Position numbers and translations under genes: made by a program
In this document: positions 17,295 to 25,469 of the stretch, in pieces
Layout: each line of letters begins with the position of its first letter
How positions within the stretch are numbered: the first letter of the stretch is position 1
The notes under the pieces: generated by a model
Database searches by the model: none
What the model saw: the letters and a program-made list of their open reading frames with translations, nothing else
What the model was told of the DNA's origin: nothing
Origin: Chitinophagales bacterium
Lineage (GTDB): Bacteria > Bacteroidota > Bacteroidia > Chitinophagales > LD1
NCBI GenBank assembly: GCA_026129525.1
Contig: JAHCHW010000006.1
Coordinates: 190,705-254,704 of the forward strand
Direction of reading: 5' to 3'
Length of the DNA: 64,000 nt

Positions 17295-17972
17295 ATGAAA
17301 TTGCTACTCATTGAAGATGAAAAAGAACTGGCTGAAAGCATCAAAAACTATTTGACAGGTAACAGTTTTGTTTGTGAGTGGGTGAATAATGCCATGGCAG
17401 CCATTGACAAAATTTCCACCTATGAATACGACTGCATTTTGCTCGACCTGATGTTGCCCGATGGCAATGGTTTTGAAATTTTAAAAGAACTAAAAAGGCA
17501 AAACAAAACGGAAGGTGTAATTATCATTTCTGCCAAAGAAACTTTAGAAAGCAAAATTGAAGGACTTCAGTTGGGGGCAGATGATTACCTGACAAAACCT
17601 TTTCATTTATCGGAGTTGTTGGTAAGAATTCAAGCGCTCATCAGACGAAAAAATTTTAAGGGCAATAACCTTGTTGCCTACAACGAACTTGAAATTGATA
17701 TTCTGTCAAAAACTGTGAAGGTAAATAGCAGGAAAATAGACATCACTAAAAAAGAAATTGATTTGCTGTTGTATTTGATTGGCAACGAAAACAAAGTGCT
17801 TTCTAAAAGCGCCATTGCCGAGCATCTTTCGGGCGACATGGCAGATATGCTGGACAACCACGATTTTGTGTATGCCCACATCAAAAACCTGAAAAATAAA
17901 TTGAAAGATGCGGGATGCAGTGACTACATAAAAACTGTTTACGGACTGGGTTACAAATGGCAGCATGACTAA
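17295..17972 (+). CDS. OmpR/PhoB-family response regulator of the efflux island
   Basis: 225 residues. The receiver domain (1-115) has the acidic pair 'IEDEKE', the phospho-acceptor Asp in 'CILLDLMLPDGNGFE', and the Lys in 'DDYLTKPFHLSEL'. The winged-helix output domain (about 125-222) has 'LTKKEIDLLLYLIGN'-like spacing and 'IKTVYGLGYKW'. Its stop overlaps the kinase start by 8 bp. The tandem operators at 17255 and 19243 are its most likely binding sites, making it self-regulated and the activator of the RND pump. Confidence 0.93.
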   Translation: MKLLLIEDEKELAESIKNYLTGNSFVCEWVNNAMAAIDKISTYEYDCILLDLMLPDGNGFEILKELKRQNKTEGVIIISAKETLESKIEGLQLGADDYLTKPFHLSELLVRIQALIRRKNFKGNNLVAYNELEIDILSKTVKVNSRKIDITKKEIDLLLYLIGNENKVLSKSAIAEHLSGDMADMLDNHDFVYAHIKNLKNKLKDAGCSDYIKTVYGLGYKWQHD

Positions 17973-19230
17973 AAAACTATTACATAAAACATCAAATGCC
18001 TATTTGATTTTTGCTGTGTTGGTTTTAGTCGTATCAGCACCTTTATTTTATTTCATTACCGAGAAATTATACATAGATGATGCAGACGAAGCATTAATAC
18101 TTCGCAAAAATGAATTTCTGCAATTCCACTCTTCAACGTTAACGGAAAAAGATATCCCGATTTGGAATAAATTCAATAGGGATATAAAAATTAAAGAGCC
18201 GCAGTCCATTTCAGGAGATACATTTTTTTACACATACTACTACGATAGTTTAGGTCAGGAAAATGAACCATATAGGGAGTTGAATTTCCCAATCATTATT
18301 GAGGGAAAACCCTACACGTATTCTGCACGAATAAATTTGGTAGAAACTGAAGATTTAATCAAAAGTATTGCTCTGCTTTTCTTCATCATCCTTTTGTTGT
18401 TGCTTCTTGGTTTATTTATTATCAATAAAAGGTTGTCGCAAAATCTTTGGAAGCCATTTTATGAAACATTGCGACAGATTGAGCAATTTGAAATAGATAA
18501 ATCCAATCAACCCAAACTTACCGAAACAAATATTGAGGAGTTTAACCGCCTTAATCAAAGCATTGAAAAATTGATTGAGCGCAACACTACTATTTATCAC
18601 AGCCAAAGAGAATTTATTGAAAATGCTGCTCACGAACTGCAAACACCTTTGGCAGTTTTTCAGGCAAAGATTGATACGCTGATTCAAAGCGGAGAGTTTA
18701 CCGAACAGCAAAACCAAATTTTGAGTTCGCTGAACGATAGCGTTTCCAGACTAAACCGTCTCAACAAAAACCTGTTACTGCTCTCTAAAATTGAGAACGA
18801 CAATTACAGCGAAAAACAATCCATCAGTTTAAATAAACTAATTGAAAAGCATCTGGAGTTTTTCATTGAACAATCAAGAGCAAAAAACATATCAATAAAA
18901 ACAGAGCTAAGTGAACCGGTTATTGTAAATGCAAATCCTGTATTGGCGGAAATTCTTATCAGCAATCTTTTTTTGAATGCCATCAGACATAATGTGGCAA
19001 ATGGTCGGGTAGAAGTAACACTAACAAAGCAGTCAATTACTTTTTCAAATACAGGGAACAACAAGCCATTAGCTGCCGACAAATTATTTACTCGCTTTTC
19101 TAAATCCAACCCATCCGAACAAGGAAATGGATTGGGCTTGGCTATAGTCAAGAAAATTGCAGACCTGAATAAATGGAAAGTGAAATACTCATTTGAAGCC
19201 AACCTTCATACTTTTTCGGTTATGCTCTGA
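17965..19230 (+). CDS. Sensor histidine kinase of the efflux island
   Basis: 421 residues with two membrane helices (about 13-32 and 132-155) flanking a periplasmic sensor of about 100 residues. Then come the phospho-acceptor motif 'AAHELQTPLAV' (H box), 'NLFLNAIRHN' (N box) and 'GNGLGLAIVKK' (G2 box). It overlaps the response regulator by 8 bp and should phosphorylate it. The ligand of the sensor domain is unknown; linked metal-type pumps suggest a metal or envelope-stress cue, which is inference only. Confidence 0.92.
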   Translation: MTKKLLHKTSNAYLIFAVLVLVVSAPLFYFITEKLYIDDADEALILRKNEFLQFHSSTLTEKDIPIWNKFNRDIKIKEPQSISGDTFFYTYYYDSLGQENEPYRELNFPIIIEGKPYTYSARINLVETEDLIKSIALLFFIILLLLLLGLFIINKRLSQNLWKPFYETLRQIEQFEIDKSNQPKLTETNIEEFNRLNQSIEKLIERNTTIYHSQREFIENAAHELQTPLAVFQAKIDTLIQSGEFTEQQNQILSSLNDSVSRLNRLNKNLLLLSKIENDNYSEKQSISLNKLIEKHLEFFIEQSRAKNISIKTELSEPVIVNANPVLAEILISNLFLNAIRHNVANGRVEVTLTKQSITFSNTGNNKPLAADKLFTRFSKSNPSEQGNGLGLAIVKKIADLNKWKVKYSFEANLHTFSVML

Positions 19231-19242
19231 CTTTTCTCGCAA

Positions 19243-19276
19243 TTCAAAATTTCTTCTAAATCGGGTGGCTACTTTG
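19243..19276 (+). promoter_or_regulatory. Tandem 11-bp operator and -7 element of the PepSY/efflux operon
   Basis: TTCAAAATTTC (19243-19253) and TTCTAAATCGG (19254-19264), then 5 bases, then TACTTTG (19270-19276). The aligned 17-mer AAATTTCTTCYAAATYG and its distance to the -7 element match the site before the response regulator gene. This is strong evidence for co-regulation. Confidence 0.7.
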
Positions 19277-19310
19277 TAGTGAAAATGACAATTCACTAAA
19301 AAGTTATGCT

Positions 19311-19739
19311 ATGAAAAAGTTAGCATTAATGATGGTTGCGGGCTTAACAACAAGCTTCGCCATCGCACAAAAACTGTCTGATAAAGACGTTCCCCAATCT
19401 GTAAAATCTGCCTTTCAAAAAGCGTATCCCAATACTAAGGAGGTAAAATGGGATAAGGAAGGCAGCAACTACGAAGCCGAATTCGATTACAACAAAACGG
19501 ATTACTCGGTGCTGTTTGATGCCAAAGGAAACCTAATTGAAACTGAGGTTGAAATTGAAGTGAGCCAACTTCCAAAATCTGTAACTGAGTTTGTTTCTAA
19601 ACATTACACAGGTCAGAAAATTAAAGAAGCCGCCAAGATTACTGATGCCAAAGGTGTAGTTACTTACGAAGCAGAAATTAAAGGCATGGATTTGTTGTTT
19701 GACAGCAAAGGCAATTTCATCAAAGAACTGAAAAACTAA
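19311..19739 (+). CDS. Periplasmic PepSY-like domain protein
   Basis: 142 residues with a signal peptide (to AIAQ) and two PepSY-like repeats ('PQSVKSAFQKAYPNTKEVKW' and 'LPKSVTEFVSKHYTGQKIKE'), each followed by a short strand pair ('YSVLFDAKGNLIE', 'MDLLFDSKGNFIK'). Such proteins in Bacteroidota are often encoded beside two-component systems and may bind metals or modulate proteases or sensors. It is first in the efflux operon, under its own copy of the tandem operator. Confidence 0.85.
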   Translation: MKKLALMMVAGLTTSFAIAQKLSDKDVPQSVKSAFQKAYPNTKEVKWDKEGSNYEAEFDYNKTDYSVLFDAKGNLIETEVEIEVSQLPKSVTEFVSKHYTGQKIKEAAKITDAKGVVTYEAEIKGMDLLFDSKGNFIKELKN

Positions 19740-19788
19740 ATGCACCGAGCCTGTGCGGTTTTCCCGCAACGGCTTTTAATCATTCTCT

Positions 19789-21066
19789 ATGAAGTCAATC
19801 ATTGTAATGTTTCTTGTTGGCATTACGTTACAAGTAAATGCGCAGAATACACTGGATTATTACATCCAAACTGCTAAGCAAAACAGTCCGCTGGTAAACG
19901 ACAACATCAATCAAAGCAAGGCAAACCAATTAGAAATAGAGCGACTGAAAGCATTTTATACTAAGCCGCAAATTGGCGTTACGGCTAATTATTTGTTTTC
20001 GCCTGTCATTTCAACCGATAACAACAAAACCACTTTTCAGCCCAATGCAGATAATGTCACAAATTATTACGGTTATGATTTAGCATATTCTAATGGCGGG
20101 CAGTATCAGGCAATGCTGAATGTTACACAACCCTTGTTCAACGGGCAGCGATATAAAGTTGCCGGTGAACAATTGAATGTTACCTCGCAAATAAACGAGA
20201 ACAATGCCAAGCTAAGCGAACACGATATAGAGAAAATCGTTACCGACCAATACATTTTATGCTTGCAGGATAAAAAACAAACTGACTATGCCGAACAAAT
20301 GATGAAGCTGCTTACCGAGCAAAAAGAGCTATTGAAAAAGCTGATTGAAAGCAGCATCTACAAACAGTCCGACCTTTCACTTTTAAATATCGAGTTCAGT
20401 AATTTTCAATCGCAGCTTACCACCTTTAATGCCAACTACCGCAGAGATTTGATGGACTTAAACATTCTCTGCGGAATTGATGATACCGCTTTGGTGCAGC
20501 TTCAAAGCACTAATCTCACTTTGAATGGCACTGTATCTGACTCGAAATTTCTAGAAAAATATCGCTTGGACAGTTTGAATTTAGTGGCACAGCAGAAAGC
20601 ATTTGAACTCAAATACAAACCGCAATTAAACTTATTCGCCAATGCAGGATTAAATGCAGTGTATGCACCAACCATACCCAACCGCTTTGGTATTAGTGCT
20701 GGATTAAGTTTTACCTACAACTTTTTTGATGGCAATCAGAAAGCCATCAACCGAAGCAAAACGCAGGTTTTGGAAAAATCGGTTTCGTTTTACAAAAGCA
20801 ATTTCATTACACAAAATACGGTGCGCAAATCAAAAATAATGACCGAGCTGCAATCCTATACCGATCGTATTGCCATTGCTGAGCAACAACTGAAAGATTA
20901 TGATGTGCTCTTGAACAGTTACAAAAAAGAAATTTTGTCGGGGCAGCTTTCTATTATCAATTACACCATGGTATTAAAGAATATGGCAACAATCCAAAGA
21001 GATTATGCTCTGCTCTTTTCGCAACAGCAATCACTCATCAACGCTTACAATTATTGGAATTGGTAA
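19789..21066 (+). CDS. TolC-family outer-membrane efflux protein
   Basis: 425 residues: signal peptide (to VNAQ), then the two-fold repeat of long coiled-coil helices and short strands seen in TolC ('LLTEQKELLKKLIESSIY', 'LFANAGLNAVYAP', 'AIAEQQLKDYDVLLNSYKKE'). It would form the outer-membrane tunnel for the RND pump encoded two genes later. It follows the PepSY gene by 49 bp and precedes the adaptor by 13 bp, in the usual order for a tripartite pump. Confidence 0.88.
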   Translation: MKSIIVMFLVGITLQVNAQNTLDYYIQTAKQNSPLVNDNINQSKANQLEIERLKAFYTKPQIGVTANYLFSPVISTDNNKTTFQPNADNVTNYYGYDLAYSNGGQYQAMLNVTQPLFNGQRYKVAGEQLNVTSQINENNAKLSEHDIEKIVTDQYILCLQDKKQTDYAEQMMKLLTEQKELLKKLIESSIYKQSDLSLLNIEFSNFQSQLTTFNANYRRDLMDLNILCGIDDTALVQLQSTNLTLNGTVSDSKFLEKYRLDSLNLVAQQKAFELKYKPQLNLFANAGLNAVYAPTIPNRFGISAGLSFTYNFFDGNQKAINRSKTQVLEKSVSFYKSNFITQNTVRKSKIMTELQSYTDRIAIAEQQLKDYDVLLNSYKKEILSGQLSIINYTMVLKNMATIQRDYALLFSQQQSLINAYNYWNW

Positions 21067-21079
21067 ACAACAAAAAAGA

Positions 21080-22009
21080 ATGAAACAGTTAATCATATAT
21101 TTTTCAATCGCCTTGGTTTTAGCCTCTTGTGGCAGCAAAACCGAAACGCAAACAGAGCAAACCACTTCACCAAAAACACCGGTTGAAGTAGTTGCAATCA
21201 GCAACGGTTCTATCAACGATGAACTCACTTTGTTCGGAACCACTTTTTACCTTAAACGAAATTTGGTAACGGCTCCCATTCCGGCATTTATTACAGATGT
21301 AAATGTGAAGCTGGGCGACCGAGTGAACAAAGGCGATGTGTTGTATATTCTGCAATCAAAAGAAAGCCGGGCATTAGGAAATGATGTAAGCAAAATTGAC
21401 AGCACGCTCAAAAATTTTGGCATCATAAAAGTAACAGCACCGGCAACGGGCATCATTTCAACTTTAGACAAACAACAATCGGGCGACTATGTGTTGGAAG
21501 GCACACAACTTTGCACCATTGCCGAAAGCAATGATTTGGTCTTTCAGGTAAATGTGCCGTATGAGTTTACCACCTACACAAAAACTGGAAACAGTTGCAC
21601 CATCATACTTCCCGACAACACCGAACATTCTGCCACATTTACAAAAGCACTCACCGCCATGAATGTAACCGCACAAACGCAAACCATTTTGGCAAAGTGT
21701 AGCGAAAATTTATTCCTCCCCGAATACATGATGGTGAAAGTGGGCATCAACAAGGGCACACAAAACAAAAAACAAGTGCTGCCTAAGTCTTGCGTATTGA
21801 GCGATGAAATGATGAAGGAGTTTTGGGTAATGAAACTCATAAACGACAGCACTGCCATTAAAATTCCTGTTAATGTTGGCAGTAAAAATTCAGAACGCAT
21901 TGAAATTTTAACTCCAAAATTTGAAGTAACCGACCAAATAATCAGCAAAGGAAATTACGGTTTGCCCGACACTGCTTTAGTAACCACCTTAAAGCAAGAA
22001 GCCAAATGA
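21080..22009 (+). CDS. RND efflux membrane-fusion (adaptor) lipoprotein
   Basis: The true start is the ATG at 21080, giving MKQLIIYFSIALVLASC with lipobox LASC, 309 residues. A split biotinyl-lipoyl domain is visible ('AFITDVNVKLGDRVNKGDVL' and 'VTAPATGIISTLDKQQSGDY'), followed by a beta-barrel domain. The helical hairpin between the lipoyl halves is only about 20 residues, much shorter than in AcrA-type adaptors. It links the inner-membrane pump to TolC. The stop overlaps the pump start (ATGA). Confidence 0.88.
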   Translation: MKQLIIYFSIALVLASCGSKTETQTEQTTSPKTPVEVVAISNGSINDELTLFGTTFYLKRNLVTAPIPAFITDVNVKLGDRVNKGDVLYILQSKESRALGNDVSKIDSTLKNFGIIKVTAPATGIISTLDKQQSGDYVLEGTQLCTIAESNDLVFQVNVPYEFTTYTKTGNSCTIILPDNTEHSATFTKALTAMNVTAQTQTILAKCSENLFLPEYMMVKVGINKGTQNKKQVLPKSCVLSDEMMKEFWVMKLINDSTAIKIPVNVGSKNSERIEILTPKFEVTDQIISKGNYGLPDTALVTTLKQEAK

Positions 22010-25000
22010 GCAAACAAAATTTCTTTCAGGTTTTTAAAAAGCCAATCCTCTTCGTAGGCATTTTGCTTTTAGCGGCAGGAATTTTTTCCTACACGCAAAT
22101 GCAAACCAATCTTTTTCCGGAGGTATTATTTCCGAGAATAACATTGATTGCCGATGCAGGTCAGCAACCCATTGACCGCATGATGATAACCGTTACCAAA
22201 CCCTTGGAGAGTGCGGCAAAAAAAGTGAAAGGCGTTCGTGTGGTAAAGAGCAGCACCAGCCGGGGCAGTTGTGTGATTGATATTTTCTTTGATTGGGGAA
22301 CGGATGTATACAATGCCAAAACGCAAGTTGAAAGCCGTATCAACGAAATCAAAAACTTTTTGCCGCAGGGCGTAAGCATTGCTGCCGAAGCCATGAACCA
22401 AAGCACGTTTCCGGTTTATGGTTTTACGTTAGAAAGCAAGAAACACAGTTTGGTGGCGCTAAAAGATAAAGCCAACCTGATTGTCCGTCCCATGTTTTCG
22501 CAAGTAAATGGCATTTCAAATGTGGTGGTGCGTGGCGGTAAAAACAAAGAATTTGTGGTTGTTCCCGATGCTATAAAAATGGCATCGTTGGGCATTACAC
22601 CCAATACCATTATCAATGTTTTCAACAGCAACAACTATGTGTTATCCAACGGTGCGGTAGAAGATTACAATCGTTTGTATTTATCGCTGACCGACACACG
22701 GGTAATGGATATTGACGAGCTGGAAAACACAATTATCAAAAATGATGGCACGCGATTAATCAAACTAAAAGACATTGCAAAAATTGAACTGAAAGAACAG
22801 GTTGAATTTGTGATTGTGAATGCCAACGGACACGATGCAGTATTGATTGATTTGGTAAAACAACCCGGCATTAACCTGATTGATTTTGCCAAAGAGTGCG
22901 AAACGAAAGCCGAAGAAATTCAACAACAATTGCCCGAAGGCATAGTGTTGAAGCCCTACTACAATCAATCGGCATTTGTGGGCGACAGCATTCACAGCGT
23001 TATCAAAACCATTTACGAAGGTTTGTTTTTAGCCATTGTGGTGATGATAATTTTTCTGCGCTCATGGCGGGCAAGTTTGGTGGTGATGCTTACCATACCG
23101 GTAACCTTAGCATTCAGCATTTTAATCTTATACTTAGCAGGCATCAGCATCAACATCATGTCGTTGGGTGCCATTGCCGCTTCCATCGGTTTAATTATTG
23201 ACGATGCCATTGTGATTATTGAACAGATTTACCGAAAGCATGAAGATGAACCCAACAAAGACCGTTTCACCGTTGTAAAAGAAGCCATCCGTTTTTTGTT
23301 TCCTGCAATGGTCGGCTCATCGCTCACCACTATTGTCATTTATTTTCCGTTCCTTTTAATGAGTGGCTTAGCCGGAAGTTTCTTCAAAGAACTTTCAAAC
23401 ACCATGCAAATAACATTGGTTGTTTCGTTCCTTGTTACATGGTTGTTGTTGCCGGTATTTCACATCCTTATAGGTTTTAAAGCACCGAAAGTATCACATC
23501 ACAAAAACGAAGAACACAGTGTAAATAAATTGCGTTGGCTCACCTGGTTTTTCAAAAAACCCTTGGCTGCATTTGTATTGATTATACTTTTCCTTTCAGC
23601 AGCAATATTCAGTTTCGGAAAATTAGAAACCGGTTTCTTACCCGACTTAGATGAAGGCACTATTGTGTTAGATTATTTCATGCCACCCGGCACCTCGTTA
23701 CAAGAAACGGATAGAGTATTAACCGAAATAGAAAAAATAATCATAGCGCACCCCGATGTAGAAACATACAGCCGCAGAACAGGAATACGAATGGCGTTCA
23801 GCACCGTTCCTCAAAACTTTGGCGATTACTCCATTCAGCTAAAACAGCACCGAACTAAAAAAACGGTAGATGTAATTGACGATTTGCGAAAAGAAATTTC
23901 TGCCAAACAACCGGTGTTGCATATTTCGTTCGGGCAGCGCATAGCCGATTTGCTGGGCGATTTAATGAGCACGCCTTCGCCTATTGAAGTGAAATTTTTT
24001 GGTGATGATTATACCCAACTGCAAAACATTACCAAGCAAGCCGAACAAATTATCGGCAACATTCAAGGCATTGCAGATATTGATAATGGTTTGCGCATTG
24101 CAGGACCTTCATTGGTATTTACACCCAATCAGGAATTGTTGAACCAATACAAAATTTCACTGCTCGATTTTCAAACGCAACTCTCGGCATATACCGGTGG
24201 CGTTACACTGGGCATGAATGCTAATCAACCCATTCCGTCACCTGCACAGGCAGCCATGACAGCCGGCATACAGGTTGGGCAAATTCAGGAAGGTGAGCAA
24301 ATGCGCAGAATAGTGATGCGCTTTGCCGACATGAACACCAACGATTTGGAACACATCAAGCGTCAACTAATTTTCTTACCTGATGGCACCACACGACCAC
24401 TTACTTTTTTCTGCGATGTAAAAGTGGTGCAAGGCGAAAACGAACAACGCAGAGAAAATTTGAAATCGTGTGTGGTGCTCACCGCACGATTAGACAATCG
24501 GGATTTGGGAAGTGCCATTACCGAAATCAAACAACAACTCAACTCCAAATTGCCATTGCCCAACGGTTACTCCATTGCTTATGGAGGAGCATATTCCGAG
24601 CAGCAACAATCGTTCAAAGAGTTATTGCTCATCCTCATCATGGCTACGCTGTTAGTGTTCGGAGTGTTTATGTTTTTGTTTAAAGAATGGTTGCTTTCTC
24701 TTTTGCTGCTGTTCATTTCCATCATGGGCATTTGCGGTTGCATCATTGCCTTGTATCTCACCAACATCCCATTGAATGTAAGCAGTTATACCGGCATTAT
24801 TATGATTGTGGGCATACTGGCAGAGAACGCCATCTTCACCGTGGCTCAATACCGCTACAATATGCAGCAAACCAACAATGTTGACCAATCCATCAACTAC
24901 GCCATTGCATTGCGCATTCGCCCCAAACTCATGACAGCCATCGGAGCTATTTTAGCCCTTATGCCTTTGGCGTTGGGAATTGGCTTAGGCGCTCAAATGC

Positions 25001-25101
25001 AGCAACCCTTAGCGGTTGCGGTTATTGGTGGTTTTGTAGTGGGGCTGCCAATGTTGTTGCTGGTTTTTCCGAGTTTATTGAGGTTGTTGTATAGAAATTA
25101 A
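22006..25101 (+). CDS. RND-family efflux pump, inner-membrane subunit
   Basis: 1031 residues with the RND plan of 12 membrane helices and two large periplasmic loops. Helix 4 carries the proton-relay pair in 'GLIIDDAIVIIEQ', as in drug-type (HAE) pumps. In the helix 10 position the motif reads 'VGILAENAIFTVAQ', with Glu where AcrB has Lys940, so the relay differs from AcrB. The porter and docking domains look complete. It would drive export of a drug, metal or lipid together with the adaptor and TolC proteins. The substrate cannot be read directly. Confidence 0.92.
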   Translation: MSKQNFFQVFKKPILFVGILLLAAGIFSYTQMQTNLFPEVLFPRITLIADAGQQPIDRMMITVTKPLESAAKKVKGVRVVKSSTSRGSCVIDIFFDWGTDVYNAKTQVESRINEIKNFLPQGVSIAAEAMNQSTFPVYGFTLESKKHSLVALKDKANLIVRPMFSQVNGISNVVVRGGKNKEFVVVPDAIKMASLGITPNTIINVFNSNNYVLSNGAVEDYNRLYLSLTDTRVMDIDELENTIIKNDGTRLIKLKDIAKIELKEQVEFVIVNANGHDAVLIDLVKQPGINLIDFAKECETKAEEIQQQLPEGIVLKPYYNQSAFVGDSIHSVIKTIYEGLFLAIVVMIIFLRSWRASLVVMLTIPVTLAFSILILYLAGISINIMSLGAIAASIGLIIDDAIVIIEQIYRKHEDEPNKDRFTVVKEAIRFLFPAMVGSSLTTIVIYFPFLLMSGLAGSFFKELSNTMQITLVVSFLVTWLLLPVFHILIGFKAPKVSHHKNEEHSVNKLRWLTWFFKKPLAAFVLIILFLSAAIFSFGKLETGFLPDLDEGTIVLDYFMPPGTSLQETDRVLTEIEKIIIAHPDVETYSRRTGIRMAFSTVPQNFGDYSIQLKQHRTKKTVDVIDDLRKEISAKQPVLHISFGQRIADLLGDLMSTPSPIEVKFFGDDYTQLQNITKQAEQIIGNIQGIADIDNGLRIAGPSLVFTPNQELLNQYKISLLDFQTQLSAYTGGVTLGMNANQPIPSPAQAAMTAGIQVGQIQEGEQMRRIVMRFADMNTNDLEHIKRQLIFLPDGTTRPLTFFCDVKVVQGENEQRRENLKSCVVLTARLDNRDLGSAITEIKQQLNSKLPLPNGYSIAYGGAYSEQQQSFKELLLILIMATLLVFGVFMFLFKEWLLSLLLLFISIMGICGCIIALYLTNIPLNVSSYTGIIMIVGILAENAIFTVAQYRYNMQQTNNVDQSINYAIALRIRPKLMTAIGAILALMPLALGIGLGAQMQQPLAVAVIGGFVVGLPMLLLVFPSLLRLLYRN

Positions 25102-25412
25102 GAAGGGCTTTCAACTCTGTTTCTTGCTTAATCCCGCACTACGCAAGGGTAAGTTCACAATGCGACACGACATCAATTAGGACTGGCAGAAATTCAACAG
25201 GTAACAGCAGTTTTGCCAACGCAGAACGAAGTGGTTAAGTGAAACATTGTGCTTCTTTCATGCATTTTTCATGGGTGGGTAGTATGGTGTTTACAATCCT
25301 GCACTTCTGCCAAGTCAACTAATATTTTGCGCTCTTTTGCTGTTGCTATTTCTTTGTTGAAACAAATCCCAACTGTCTTTACGAAGAGTATTCGATAATT
25401 CCAATTTATTCA
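25102..25412. other. Intergenic stretch with no recognised gene
   Basis: About 310 bp after the RND gene. I see no ORF of coding quality and no clear terminator. It is bounded on the right by a degenerate copy of the tandem operator at 25413. Confidence 0.5.
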
Positions 25413-25448
25413 TTCTAATTTGTTTCAAATTGCGAAATTGCTTTTTTG
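25413..25448 (+). promoter_or_regulatory. Possible third, degenerate tandem operator before the M1 peptidase
   Basis: TTCTAATTTGT (25413-25423) and TTCAAATTGCG (25424-25434) resemble the two tandem 11-mers of the efflux island. A TTTG-ending element (CTTTTTTG, 25441-25448) lies at about the -7 distance. AATTTG-TTT-CAAATT at 25417-25431 is also a small inverted repeat. The match is weaker than at the other two sites. Confidence 0.35.
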
Positions 25449-25469
25449 AATTTAACAACCGGCTATCGG

